64,000 nt of DNA from Bacteroides sp. (GTDB lineage Bacteria; Bacteroidota; Bacteroidia; Bacteroidales; Bacteroidaceae), in NCBI GenBank assembly GCA_019414665.1, contig DXLO01000001.1, positions 1 through 64,000 of the forward strand. The letters are read 5' to 3'. Shown piece by piece: positions 8,507 through 18,028 of this stretch (position 1 is the first letter of the stretch; each line of letters begins with the position of its first letter). The notes beneath the pieces are model-generated. The model was not told the origin of the DNA and searched no databases. It saw nothing but the letters and a program-made list of their open reading frames with translations. The translations under genes and the position numbers were made by a program.

Positions 8507-9989
8507 GTACGATATCATCATCATAGGCAGCGGACTGGGCGGTCTGGAATGCGGAGCCATCTTGAGCAAAGAGGGCTACCACGTCTGTGTGCTGGAGAAG
8601 AATGAACTGTTTGGCGGCTGCTTCCAGACTTATCAACGCGGCGGGCACCGGATGGATACCGGCATTCACTATATCGGCAGTCTGGATGAAGGACAAATCA
8701 TGAATCAGTATTTCCGTTATTTCGGTATCATGGACAAGTTATCCATCAAACGGATGGATGAAGAAGTGTTCGACCGGATTTATTATAAAGACGCTATCTA
8801 TGATTACGCCATGGGGCATGAACGGTTCATGGAAACCCTGTGCCACTCATTCCCCCATGAACGGGAGAACTTAAAACGGTATGTGGCAGCTATCCGATCG
8901 GTGGGAAACCTGATCAGCACAGACCACCTGAAAAAAGGCCGCCTGTCCCAAGAAGGCATGGATTTCTTTGCCACCTCAGCAGCCGGGATGATAGCATCCG
9001 TTACCACGAACAGGGATTTACAGAATGTACTTGCCGCAACCTCCCTGCTCTATGGCGGGATCAAAAATAAATCTACCTTCTATGAACACGCCATGATTAA
9101 CAACTCTTATCTGGAGAGCGCCTATCGTTTCACGGAAGGAAGTATGCAAGTCAGTCTGGAATTAATCCATATCATACGTGCCAACGGCGGTACGGTGCTG
9201 AACCGGAAAGAAGTGACCCGTATCCTTGTCAAGGATGAAGCCATACAAGGAGTGGAAGTGAACCATGAAGAGATACTGGAAAGTACTTACGTCATATCCA
9301 ACCTGCATCCGCAACTCACCTTATCCCTGCTGGATAAGAACCATTCCATCAAACCGGCTTTTGTGTCTCGCATCAAGTCACTGGAAAACAGTTACGGGAT
9401 ATTCACGCTGAATCTGATGATGAAAAAAGACTGTTGCCCCTATCAGAACCATAATATATACCTGCACGGCAATGAGGATGTATGGTATGAAAAAGAGATG
9501 CACAAAGGGAATACCCCCAGTTGCATGATCTCCATGCAAGTACCCCGCGGCAACAGCAAATTCACAGAGGTGGTTTCCATACTGACCCCCATGTATATGG
9601 ATGAGGTCAGCAAATGGACGGATACGACCCCCGAACACCGTGGCGAGGCATACCGCCAGTTCAAAGAAGAAAAGACGGAACAGATCTTGCAGTTCCTGAG
9701 GCGGTTCGGATTTCACTGGAATCATTGCATTGAAAAGATCCATACCACGACTCCGCTGAGCTATCGGGACTATACCGGAACCATAGACGGTTCGGCATAC
9801 GGCATTGTCAAAAACTACCAGTATCCGCAAATCAGTTTTGTTTCCACACGCACCAAACTGAAGAATCTGTTCCTCACGGGGCAGAATCTGAATGTACACG
9901 GCGCTTTGGGCGTGACGCTGACAGCCATGCTCACTTGTTCGGAATTTGTAGGTCAGGAATATTTAGCAAAAAAAGTAGGCAATGCATAA
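8499..9989 (+). CDS. CrtI/phytoene-desaturase-like FAD oxidoreductase
   Basis: About 496 residues. The start is taken at ATG 8499, which overlaps the previous stop by 8 bases and puts the dinucleotide-binding motif IIIGSGLGGLECG directly at the N-terminus; an upstream in-frame ATG at 8418 lies inside the preceding gene. The E-K-N segment after the first beta-alpha-beta unit (VCVLEKNELFGGC) and a C-terminal LTGQNLNVHGALG block are typical of phytoene desaturase and retinol saturase relatives. In a polyene cluster it may desaturate or saturate the conjugated chain. Substrate is not visible from sequence. Confidence 0.85.
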   Translation: MSKYDIIIIGSGLGGLECGAILSKEGYHVCVLEKNELFGGCFQTYQRGGHRMDTGIHYIGSLDEGQIMNQYFRYFGIMDKLSIKRMDEEVFDRIYYKDAIYDYAMGHERFMETLCHSFPHERENLKRYVAAIRSVGNLISTDHLKKGRLSQEGMDFFATSAAGMIASVTTNRDLQNVLAATSLLYGGIKNKSTFYEHAMINNSYLESAYRFTEGSMQVSLELIHIIRANGGTVLNRKEVTRILVKDEAIQGVEVNHEEILESTYVISNLHPQLTLSLLDKNHSIKPAFVSRIKSLENSYGIFTLNLMMKKDCCPYQNHNIYLHGNEDVWYEKEMHKGNTPSCMISMQVPRGNSKFTEVVSILTPMYMDEVSKWTDTTPEHRGEAYRQFKEEKTEQILQFLRRFGFHWNHCIEKIHTTTPLSYRDYTGTIDGSAYGIVKNYQYPQISFVSTRTKLKNLFLTGQNLNVHGALGVTLTAMLTCSEFVGQEYLAKKVGNA

Positions 9990-11646
9990 GATTTGGAAGA
10001 AAACAATAAAGTACGGGGGGATGGCCCTGTTGATTCTGATAGCGGCGATCATGATAGGCATGAGTTATCTCTATCTATCTGCCGATATGATGACTCCGCA
10101 ATTTGCGTCTACCCCTGAAACGGATCGTGTGATACGGAAAGACAGCCTCCGGCAGTATGGCGGAAACTACCTGCGGCACAGTGAGAGCGGACTTTGGGAA
10201 CTGAAAGTCAGCGGACCTGCCTACGAAAGAGGCAAAGCCATCGGCCAACTGACTTCCGACTTACTTTATTTTCAGGAAAAAGTATTTGTGGATCAGATAA
10301 AAGAGATAGTCCCCTCTGAAAGTTATCTTAAATTCCTCCGTTTCTTCATTGTCCTTTTCAACCGGAATCTGGGGAAAAATGTGCCGGAAGAGTACCGGGA
10401 CGAGATTTATGGCATCTCCCTCTCCTGCACCCATGAGTATGATTTCATCGGCACCCCCTACGAGCGTCAGTTGAATTACCACTCCGCCCACGACTTGGGA
10501 CATGCCATGCAGGACTATATGCTGGTAGGATGCAGTTCATTTGCCTGCTGGGGTGAGAACAGTGCCGATTCTTCCCTTATCATCGGCCGTAATTTCGATT
10601 TCTACATGGGTGACGCCTTTGCACGCAACAAGCTCGTTTCGTTTTACCAACCCGAAAACGGATATCGCTTCGCATCCGTGGGATGGGCCGGAATGACCGG
10701 TGTCCTTTCCGGCATGAATGAAACGGGGCTGACTGTCACCATCAATGCCGCCAAATCGGATCTGCCTGCCGCATCCGCCACCCCTATTTCCATTCTGACC
10801 AGGGAAATATTGCAATATGCTTCTACCATTGAGGAAGCATACGCTATCGCCCGGAAACGGAAAACATTTGTCTCGGAGTCCATACTGGTGGGTTCGGCCA
10901 AGGACGGCAGAGCCGCAATTATCGAGAAATCGCCGGAGAAAATAGCCTTATTCACAGGAAACGGGCAGCAGATCATCTGTACCAACCACTACCAGTCGGA
11001 AACCTTCGGCCATGACAAACGGAACCTGGAAAACATAGAAACTTCGGACAGCCCCTACCGCTTTGCCCGCTTGCAGGAACTGCTGAAAGAAAACGCACCG
11101 ATAGATGCCCCCAAAGCCGCCTCTATCCTGCGCAACCGGAAAGGAGTGGGAGAAGCGGAACTGGGCCTTGCCAATGAAATGGCCATCAACCAGTTCATCG
11201 CCCATCACTCCGTCATTTTCCAACCCGAGAAAAAACGGATGTGGGTATCCACCGCTCCCTGGCAATGCGGCAAGTACGTGGCATACGACCTGAACAGGAT
11301 TTTCAGCGACTCCATCGATTTCAACCATGAAATCTATACCGAAAACCTGACAGTGCCTGCGGACTCCTTCCTGCAACAACAGGAATACCAACAGCTGATG
11401 ACTTACAAAAGACTGGCTCCTGTACTACGGAAGCAGATTAAAAAGAAAGAACGGCTGGACGAACAGACCCTGCATGCCTTCCAACATGCCAACCCTCATT
11501 TCTTTTATGTGTACGAGTTGCTGGGAGATTACTATCATGCCACAGGACAGCAGGACAAAGCCCTGCGCAATTGGAAGAAAGCCCTCTTGCTTCCTATCCC
11601 CAAGCGAAGTGAATCAGAACGTATAGAACATAAAATAAACAACTAA
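9982..11646 (+). CDS. C45-type autoproteolytic acyltransferase/hydrolase, membrane-anchored, with C-terminal TPR-like segment
   Basis: The 554-residue protein begins with one membrane or signal segment (residues 12-33), so the catalytic part is probably periplasmic. The Ntn-hydrolase segment GCSSFACWG puts the likely nucleophile at Cys184, which would become N-terminal after self-cleavage as in acyl-CoA:6-aminopenicillanic-acid acyltransferases; IIGRNFDFY follows as in that family. The last 60 residues look like a TPR helix pair. Overlap of 8 bases with the previous gene places it in the cluster operon. It might move or remove the polyene acyl group after export, but that role is inference. 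Confidence 0.8.
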   Translation: MHKIWKKTIKYGGMALLILIAAIMIGMSYLYLSADMMTPQFASTPETDRVIRKDSLRQYGGNYLRHSESGLWELKVSGPAYERGKAIGQLTSDLLYFQEKVFVDQIKEIVPSESYLKFLRFFIVLFNRNLGKNVPEEYRDEIYGISLSCTHEYDFIGTPYERQLNYHSAHDLGHAMQDYMLVGCSSFACWGENSADSSLIIGRNFDFYMGDAFARNKLVSFYQPENGYRFASVGWAGMTGVLSGMNETGLTVTINAAKSDLPAASATPISILTREILQYASTIEEAYAIARKRKTFVSESILVGSAKDGRAAIIEKSPEKIALFTGNGQQIICTNHYQSETFGHDKRNLENIETSDSPYRFARLQELLKENAPIDAPKAASILRNRKGVGEAELGLANEMAINQFIAHHSVIFQPEKKRMWVSTAPWQCGKYVAYDLNRIFSDSIDFNHEIYTENLTVPADSFLQQQEYQQLMTYKRLAPVLRKQIKKKERLDEQTLHAFQHANPHFFYVYELLGDYYHATGQQDKALRNWKKALLLPIPKRSESERIEHKINN

Positions 11647-11647
11647 A

Positions 11648-12943
11648 ATGAATAAGAATCCGGAAATACAATTCCGCTCCCCTGAAGAAATCAAAGCCTA
11701 TCAGGAAAGCCGGCTGGCTGAGGAACTGCTTTATTTGCAGAATCATTCACGATTCTACCAACATCTGTTCCAAGCATATCACATCGATATACAACAGATA
11801 AAAACCATAGAAGACTTGCAACAAATACCTGTCACGACCAAGACAGACCTGCAACTTCATAATGAAGATTTTATTTGCGTGAGCCGCGATGAAATTATTG
11901 ACTATGTCACCACTTCGGGAACCTTGGGCGACCCCGTCACTTTCGTATTGACTTCCGAGGACCTTGACCGGCTGGCCTACAACGAATATCTGTCATTCAC
12001 CACCACCGGATGCAGCAGACAGGATATACTACAACTGATGACCACCATAGACAGACGTTTCATGGCGGGCCTCGCCTACTATATGGGAGCCCGTGAGCTG
12101 GGCATGGGGGTAGCCCGTGTGGGAAACGGCATTCCCGAACTGCAATGGGACACTATCCGGCGCATCCATCCCACTTGCGGCATGGTAGTCCCTTCCTTTC
12201 TGATCAAACTGATTGAATTTGCCGAAAAGAACCATATTGATTACCATCACTGCTCCATGCAGAAATGTGTATGCATAGGCGAAGCACTCCGCAATCCCGA
12301 TTTCACCCTGAACACACTGGGTAAACGGATACACGAGAAATGGGATTCCCTGCAACTTTACTCCACCTACGCATCTACCGAAATGCAATCCTCGTTTACC
12401 GAATGTAATGAATTTCACGGTGGCCACCTCCAGCCGGAACTGATTATCGTAGAGTTTCTGGATGATAACAACCAACCTGTAAAAGAAGGGGAAGCAGGCG
12501 AAGTGACCATTACGACTTTGGGAGTAAGAGGAATGCCGCTGCTCCGCTTCAAGACCGGAGATATCTGTTACCATTATACCGAACCTTGTGCCTGCGGACG
12601 TAACACCATCCGTCTCAGCTCCATACTGGGCCGTAAAGGACAAATGATAAAATATAAAGGTACGACCCTTTACCCACCCGCTTTATTCGATATTCTGGAT
12701 AACATCCCCCATATCAAGAATTACATTGTAGAGGTTTATACCAATGAACTGGGAACGGATGAAATACTGATCCGCATCGGAAGTGAAAACCGCAGCGAAG
12801 CCTTCGCTAAAGAAATCAAAGACCTGTTCCGTTCCAAAGTACGGGTGGCTCCGAGTATCAATTTTGAATCGGCAGAGTATATCGCGAAAATACAAATGCC
12901 GCCCATGAGTCGAAAAATAGTTAAATTTATTGATTTGAGATAA
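11648..12943 (+). CDS. PaaK-like phenylacetate-CoA ligase family protein
   Basis: The 431-residue protein carries the adenylate-forming P-loop TSGTLGDP near residue 97, a STYASTEMQ block near 240 and a Cys-x-Cys pair (CACGRN) that in PaaK relatives helps bind zinc, followed by GRKGQMIKYKG. It should activate a carboxylic acid as an acyl-adenylate. It begins one base after the preceding stop codon region and is the last gene of the coupled run. In a polyene cluster it could activate an aryl starter or a fatty acid, but no substrate-determining residue can be read here. Confidence 0.85.
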   Translation: MNKNPEIQFRSPEEIKAYQESRLAEELLYLQNHSRFYQHLFQAYHIDIQQIKTIEDLQQIPVTTKTDLQLHNEDFICVSRDEIIDYVTTSGTLGDPVTFVLTSEDLDRLAYNEYLSFTTTGCSRQDILQLMTTIDRRFMAGLAYYMGARELGMGVARVGNGIPELQWDTIRRIHPTCGMVVPSFLIKLIEFAEKNHIDYHHCSMQKCVCIGEALRNPDFTLNTLGKRIHEKWDSLQLYSTYASTEMQSSFTECNEFHGGHLQPELIIVEFLDDNNQPVKEGEAGEVTITTLGVRGMPLLRFKTGDICYHYTEPCACGRNTIRLSSILGRKGQMIKYKGTTLYPPALFDILDNIPHIKNYIVEVYTNELGTDEILIRIGSENRSEAFAKEIKDLFRSKVRVAPSINFESAEYIAKIQMPPMSRKIVKFIDLR

Positions 12944-12951
12944 TATTTTTC

Positions 12952-12959
12952 TACCTTTG
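12952..12959 (+). promoter_or_regulatory. -7 element TACCTTTG
   Basis: This matches TAnnTTTG and lies 35 bases before the next ATG, just after the PaaK-like stop. A TTTG at 12934-12937 is closer than the usual 19-20 base spacing, so only the -7 element is well supported. It suggests that the following gene has its own transcript. Confidence 0.5.
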
Positions 12960-12993
12960 GCAGCAGCAAAACAACACTTAAAAAAGAACTAAT

Positions 12994-13569
12994 ATGAAAC
13001 AGTTACTCGTTTTATTGTTCCTTGTAAGCAGCATGGCTTGCTTCGGGCAAAACAAAGACGCATTGAAAGACATCTCTTCCGTGACATTTTATGGCATAGA
13101 CTTTACCCGTGCCAAAGTGTACGGAGCAAAAGAAGGCCCCATGCAGTTCAAATATACTTTTGATGACATCAACAAGCTTTTCATCACTGAGCCGAAGAAG
13201 TATGATATTGGCAAAAGACTGGGTGTCAATGTAGAAGTAACCTCATTGGAGGCAGTAAACGATGCCAACAAGACCATCAATCCCGATGAGATCATGACGA
13301 CCAACAGCGGATACACTCTGGATGAAAAACAGATAGAAGAAGTCATCAAGACACTTCCCATCCTCTCTCAAGAAGAAAAAACAGGATTGATTATGATTGC
13401 CATGCTTTTAAACAAGGCTGATGCAAGAGCGACCTATCAAATTGTATTCTTCAACACGAAAACCCGTGAGATTCTGTATAGCGCACCGACTAACGGCAAA
13501 GCACGCGGTTTCGGACTACGCAATTATTGGGCAGGTTCCGTACACAGCGCCATGAAGAAACTAGACTAA
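12994..13569 (+). CDS. Exported protein of unknown function
   Basis: The 191-residue product has a signal peptide (MKQLLVLLFLVSSMACFG, then QNKD). Because the residue at the cleavage site is not a lipobox cysteine in the usual position, it is more likely soluble and periplasmic than lipid-anchored. No family is recognised. The mature part mixes beta segments and a stretch of helices around residues 105-140. It follows the pigment-type cluster but has its own promoter-like element, so a role in that cluster is uncertain. A long inverted repeat lies after its stop codon. Confidence 0.6.
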   Translation: MKQLLVLLFLVSSMACFGQNKDALKDISSVTFYGIDFTRAKVYGAKEGPMQFKYTFDDINKLFITEPKKYDIGKRLGVNVEVTSLEAVNDANKTINPDEIMTTNSGYTLDEKQIEEVIKTLPILSQEEKTGLIMIAMLLNKADARATYQIVFFNTKTREILYSAPTNGKARGFGLRNYWAGSVHSAMKKLD

Positions 13570-13586
13570 CATATAATCCCGGTTCA

Positions 13587-13659
13587 CTGTAGGGGTGAAA
13601 TGCTCCCACCCGATACCACAAAATCAATGTATCCGGATGAACTCAATTCACCCCTACAG
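13587..13659. repeat. Inverted repeat, 13-bp arms (CTGTAGGGGTGAA type)
   Basis: CTGTAGGGGTGAA at 13587-13599 and its exact reverse complement at 13647-13659 enclose 47 bases. It sits between convergent genes. The core TAGGGGT/ACCCCTA is shared with the palindrome at 52947-52980, suggesting a dispersed repetitive palindrome family. It may also act as a bidirectional transcript end, though no T-tract follows. Confidence 0.65.
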
Positions 13660-13686
13660 CTATAAACCTTTATTAATCAAACCCCT

Positions 13687-16149
13687 CTACGGTACCAGAA
13701 TACTACCAGCCATTTCCTGATAAGGATAAGTAAACCAAAAGCAAGAGCCTTCTCCTTCTTCTGACTCCACACCGATAGTTCCACCCATCTGTTCCACCAG
13801 ACTCTTACAAATAGACAAGCCAAGTCCCGTACCATGAACAAAACTGTTCAGTTTCACAAAACGGTCAAATACTGTTTTTATCTTATTCTTCGGGATTCCC
13901 ATTCCTGTATCACGAACATAAAACCGCAGATACCCATCTGTCTGCCTATAATATCCTAACGTTATGCTGCCCGAAAAAGTGAACTTCAAAGCGTTATTAA
14001 TGAAATTGGAAATGACTTGATTCAAACGATTCTTGTCTGCCCATACATGACATCCGGGCAAGCATTCTTCAAACACCAGCTCCACACCGGCCGGCACTTT
14101 CATGCGTAAAGAACGGATAATCTCACTGCAAAGCAGATTGACATCCGTATCACTCTTGACAAATTCAAAAGCTCCCGACTCCATCTTCGATAAATCAAGA
14201 ATATCTGAAATAAGCTGAAGAAGCAACTCCGTATTCTCCTGTACAATAGCCATGTACTGCTTGCGGTCCTTCATATCTTCCGTTTCCGTTAAAAGGCTGG
14301 AAAACCCCACTATAGCATTCAGCGGAGTGCGGATCTCATGACTCATATTAGCCAGAAAAGCGGATTTCAAACGATCCAGCTCTTCCGCTTTATCTCTTGC
14401 CGCTATCAACTTCCGCTCCGTTTCTTTCAGTTCAGTTATGTCATAATTGACACAAACCATATCAATAATCCCGTCTTCCGGACGAAAATCGCGTACCATT
14501 ACATTGACTCTTGTCCATGTATACGTGCCATCTTCACGTAATATACGCACATCACGCCTCAGATGGCTGGCTTCCCGTATCAATACCTGATCAAAGAAGC
14601 GAAGCATCATCCTGCGATCATCCGGATGAAAATGAGAATGCACTTTGATAATCTCATTCAATGGAGTTCCTTCTTTCTCACCTACATTCCGATACCAGCT
14701 ATTCACAGCATAGCCATCACATTTCAAGGCATTAAAATGGGCATATCCTACTTTGGCATAGTTACCAATCAATGTGAAAAACTCCTCAAAGTCCTGTATT
14801 TTGCTATATGCATTTGTTGTTTCCGTATTATCAATATTGATCAACAATATATTTATCAGATTGCCCAAAGCATCATAAAGTGGAGCGAATTTCGAGATCA
14901 AACTGATAGTACCGGTACGAGAAGTAGAATAATAGCCGTCCAAACGGTCGAAATCATAATTAAACGACATATCAATAGGTGCTCCTGCTTTCAACTTATC
15001 TTTCAATCCCTGCGGCAGCAAAGGATTATCAAATAAATTCAATCCTATCACATCCTCCTTATGCCGGAGACCGAAGATTTCCATCTCCTTGTCATTCAAA
15101 TCTGTCATAAACCCATCCTTATCATACAACTCGATACCAGCAGGAAGATTCTTATAAATATTCTGCAAATAAGCTTTTTCCAGCCGGGCTTCAGATTCAG
15201 AGCGTCTCAATTCCATACAAATACTGATAATATTACCCAAAGAGACAAACCATTGATAATCCTCATTGCACCAATTCCGGTGCTCACGCACCATATCCAC
15301 CCCTATATACCCCCACACTCCGTCTTTTGAGTTCAAAGGCACCACCATAGTAGATTTCACTCCATATTCCTCTAATCTACGCTTATCCGCCCCGGCTGAA
15401 TCAGGAAGCAAATTTAATGTAAAAAGAATGATTGGATCACCAGCCAATATCTGTCCTGTCCACCAGGAGGCATAATCAATAGAAGATTCCGACAATAAAA
15501 CCTTACGTTCTTTTATACCCTCCACTGCTATTTCATAGGTACAGACTTCCGTATGCAATTTCCTGTCCAATTCAAAAATATAAGTACGATCTGCTTGAAA
15601 TTGGCGCAATACCTCCTTTAAAATCTTATTGATAACCAAGGTAATATCATCAGAATGCAAAAAATCAAGCAATGACTTGGAAATGCCGTTCAAACGAGAT
15701 AATAAAGAGTTCAACCGGTCTACCGTCTGCTCCTGCATATTCATCCGTTGCCGGGAAATACATTGCAACATACCCATGACGCGGACATGACCTTCTTTGG
15801 TAATACGCTTCTCACCGACCTTGGTACTGACCCACATCATCCCATATTTGGAATGTATCGGAAAAACCTGCTCATAAATCTCCATCATCCGGAAAGAGCG
15901 AAATTCCTCCAAAATACGCTCCCGATAATTCTCACAAATCAGATTCGCGAAATCTTTAGCAGAAATCTTATTCCCTTCTATTCCTAACAAATCGGCTACA
16001 AACTCAGAACAATAGTAAACTCCTTCATCAAAGTCCACCTCCCACCATCCTATGCGTGCCATTGATACAAGCTGCTGCAACCTTGCATCATTCTCTTGAA
16101 TCTTCCCCATATACAAGCTACCTTTTAATTTATGCACCAAGATAATCAT
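13687..16149 (-). CDS. Orphan sensor histidine kinase with PAS and GAF domains
   Basis: The 820-residue protein (or 807 from an internal ATG at 16110) has no membrane span. Order: PAS-like segment (residues 25-130), GAF-like segment (about 165-315), two more PAS segments (about 330-440 and 460-575), HisKA with SHEIRTPLN and phospho-acceptor His604, then HATPase_c with the N box near 717, DTGMGIP near 747-753 and GTGLGLS near 772. There is no receiver domain and no response regulator gene next to it, so the partner is elsewhere. A cytoplasmic sensor of a small molecule or redox state is likely; the signal is not known. Confidence 0.9.
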   Translation of the reverse strand: MIILVHKLKGSLYMGKIQENDARLQQLVSMARIGWWEVDFDEGVYYCSEFVADLLGIEGNKISAKDFANLICENYRERILEEFRSFRMMEIYEQVFPIHSKYGMMWVSTKVGEKRITKEGHVRVMGMLQCISRQRMNMQEQTVDRLNSLLSRLNGISKSLLDFLHSDDITLVINKILKEVLRQFQADRTYIFELDRKLHTEVCTYEIAVEGIKERKVLLSESSIDYASWWTGQILAGDPIILFTLNLLPDSAGADKRRLEEYGVKSTMVVPLNSKDGVWGYIGVDMVREHRNWCNEDYQWFVSLGNIISICMELRRSESEARLEKAYLQNIYKNLPAGIELYDKDGFMTDLNDKEMEIFGLRHKEDVIGLNLFDNPLLPQGLKDKLKAGAPIDMSFNYDFDRLDGYYSTSRTGTISLISKFAPLYDALGNLINILLINIDNTETTNAYSKIQDFEEFFTLIGNYAKVGYAHFNALKCDGYAVNSWYRNVGEKEGTPLNEIIKVHSHFHPDDRRMMLRFFDQVLIREASHLRRDVRILREDGTYTWTRVNVMVRDFRPEDGIIDMVCVNYDITELKETERKLIAARDKAEELDRLKSAFLANMSHEIRTPLNAIVGFSSLLTETEDMKDRKQYMAIVQENTELLLQLISDILDLSKMESGAFEFVKSDTDVNLLCSEIIRSLRMKVPAGVELVFEECLPGCHVWADKNRLNQVISNFINNALKFTFSGSITLGYYRQTDGYLRFYVRDTGMGIPKNKIKTVFDRFVKLNSFVHGTGLGLSICKSLVEQMGGTIGVESEEGEGSCFWFTYPYQEMAGSILVP

Positions 16150-16236
16150 TATCTGTCAATACCAAATACTTAAACATGAAAAAATAAACACCGGCAATAA
16201 ATAATCAATGCCCGAAATCTATTTTAACGCAGTTCA

Positions 16237-16268
16237 CTTGCAAATAAACAGCGAACTGTGTATTTTCG
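16237..16268 (+). promoter_or_regulatory. Promoter for the CsgG/FlgT-like gene
   Basis: TATTTTCG at 16261-16268 differs from TAnnTTTG by one base, and CTTG at 16237-16240 takes the -33 position with a 20-base gap. The ATG at 16309 follows 40 bases later. Confidence 0.45.
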
Positions 16269-16308
16269 TAAAAGAACTACATTACAAACCTTACAAATTC
16301 GTATAACC

Positions 16309-17130
16309 ATGAAACGTAATATCCTATTATTAATAATTTTGACAGTCATATCCTTAGAAGCATCCGGACAAAAATATACGATTTATGTAGATGACTTCAA
16401 TAGTGAGATCAAAATACCCAACAGGGCGATCAACCTGATTCGTCTCGCATTTATCGATGGTATCCGCAACACCAACCGCATCAATGTAGTGGACGCCGTT
16501 TCGGCTGGAAGTGATCTCAGTCTGAGCCCGCTGGAAGATGCACGCCGCTTCAGAGCAGAGTACCTGTTAAAAGGAAACCTGATACAAAGGGAAGCAACCG
16601 ATGACGGAAGCTCTCACAGACGTTACCACAGCCGTGAGAACAGTTATAAAGAGAAATTCACCCTGCGCCTTGATTTAATACGGACCAGTGACGGAGTAAC
16701 TATCAGCACACGCAATTATGAAGAGACAGGCTCAGCATCCGGTAAAGATGCCACCCAATATAGCGCTTTAGAGAATTCATTAATCAATGTGCCATACGAA
16801 ATGGGACTTTTTGTAGAAAATCACTTCAAAGTATACGGTTCAATACTGAAAGTGGTATCTACCAAAAGAGACAAGGCAAAAACCATTTATATCAACCTGG
16901 GATATGATGATCCTATCAAAGAAGGATTACGCTTTGATGTAGTGGAAGATGGCATACTGGAAGGACATAATATAGAAACCAAAATCGGTGAAATACGGAT
17001 TACCGAAATCATGGGACCGAAAATCTCTTTATGCAAAGTGAACAAAGGGGGTGAAACTATTCTTACTGCATTAAATGAAGGAAAGACCTTGAAACTTATT
17101 TCCAGACAGGCCAAACTGTTCGATGAATAA
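16309..17130 (+). CDS. CsgG/FlgT-like exported protein
   Basis: About 273 residues. The start is chosen at MKRNILLLII, which gives a signal peptide ending near ASG-Q; an upstream ATG at 16258 lies on top of the promoter. The N-terminal half (YVDDFNS, then a segment on expression-level prone residues ending in AEYLLKGNL) resembles CsgG-type outer-membrane assembly proteins. The C-terminal 90 residues (KTIYINLGYDDPIKEG, IGEIRITEI) resemble the C-terminal beta-barrel of the flagellar protein FlgT and related envelope proteins. Function is not known; an envelope assembly or stress role is inference. It stands alone and is divergent from the kinase. Confidence 0.6.
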   Translation: MKRNILLLIILTVISLEASGQKYTIYVDDFNSEIKIPNRAINLIRLAFIDGIRNTNRINVVDAVSAGSDLSLSPLEDARRFRAEYLLKGNLIQREATDDGSSHRRYHSRENSYKEKFTLRLDLIRTSDGVTISTRNYEETGSASGKDATQYSALENSLINVPYEMGLFVENHFKVYGSILKVVSTKRDKAKTIYINLGYDDPIKEGLRFDVVEDGILEGHNIETKIGEIRITEIMGPKISLCKVNKGGETILTALNEGKTLKLISRQAKLFDE

Positions 17131-17162
17131 CATACCATTCATAATGAATATACAACAACACA

Positions 17163-17196
17163 ACCGCCGACCCGGCATCTGCCAAGGCCCGGCGGT
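17163..17196. terminator. GC-rich hairpin between convergent genes
   Basis: ACCGCCG (17163-17169) pairs with CGGCGGT (17190-17196) over a 20-base loop that can fold further (GGC/GCC). It lies between two convergent genes and could end both transcripts. No clear T-run follows on either strand. Confidence 0.5.
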
Positions 17197-17218
17197 ATTA
17201 CTATATCAAGACAAACCG

Positions 17219-18028
17219 CTACTTTTCTATAATGGAAGTTAGAGGATGACGGTTCCCCTTTATCTCTCTCAGAAATGCTTTTGCCGAACCAAAATTCAAA
17301 TATAAATCCAAACGCACCGGCAAATGGTTTTTATCATCAGTTACATAAAAGGTTATTACCTCTTTTTCTTTTCCTTTTTTATACTCTACCAAGGAAAAGA
17401 CCAAACAACGGTATTTCACACCATTCTCCGCCTTAAAATTCTTCCGGCCACGATAAATCAATGTTTGCTGCTCTACTTTAGTACCTGTAGCCATATCAAA
17501 CAATATTTTATCGCCGACTTTATAGTCACTTACATCAAATGAACGTGCCCTCATCAATATGCTCAGCATATCAAAAATACACTCATCACTTTGGTCTTTC
17601 GATTTCACCGTATCCCGTTCCCTCCTCATACGACGCTGATCGGCAATACATTTCCCGTTTTTATAACTGAACCATACTTCGTCCACCGTATAGCGGTCGC
17701 CCTCTTCGGCTCCTTTACGAAAATAAACAGGTTCCAGACGACTGCTGGTAATACAAGTCAATGTATCACGCATCTTAAAAAAGAAATCAACTTGTCTGTT
17801 ACTGACAGAAATCAAGTTACTACGAAAACAAGGTTTCCCCTGATAAGTAATAGCCTGCATGTCCATTTTTGCCTGTCCGGCAGCAACCCAAATGAATTTC
17901 CAGTTAAACTTTAAATCGTACACTAATTCTTCACCTGCCTGGATAGCTTCGTTTTGTGCCGCACATTGCGCCCTGGTTGCCATAATGGCAAACCAGCCGC
18001 ACAATAATATGAGAATAGTTTTTTTCAT
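17219..18028 (-). CDS. DUF3108 family exported protein
   Basis: The 269-residue protein has a signal peptide (MKKTILILLC to about residue 20). The mature part begins with the pattern AGEELVYDLKFNWKFIW and later has VDFFFKMRDTL, typical of DUF3108 proteins, which are beta-rich and periplasmic or outer-membrane related. It is the last gene of a three-gene operon: its first 4 bases overlap the end of the Ig-like lipoprotein gene. Its function is not established. Confidence 0.8.
   Translation of the reverse strand: MKKTILILLCGWFAIMATRAQCAAQNEAIQAGEELVYDLKFNWKFIWVAAGQAKMDMQAITYQGKPCFRSNLISVSNRQVDFFFKMRDTLTCITSSRLEPVYFRKGAEEGDRYTVDEVWFSYKNGKCIADQRRMRRERDTVKSKDQSDECIFDMLSILMRARSFDVSDYKVGDKILFDMATGTKVEQQTLIYRGRKNFKAENGVKYRCLVFSLVEYKKGKEKEVITFYVTDDKNHLPVRLDLYLNFGSAKAFLREIKGNRHPLTSIIEK

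Noticed and set aside
12029..12643. Minus-strand open frame of 204 codons opposite the PaaK-like gene
   Set aside because: No motif or plausible start; the plus-strand gene has intact adenylation motifs.
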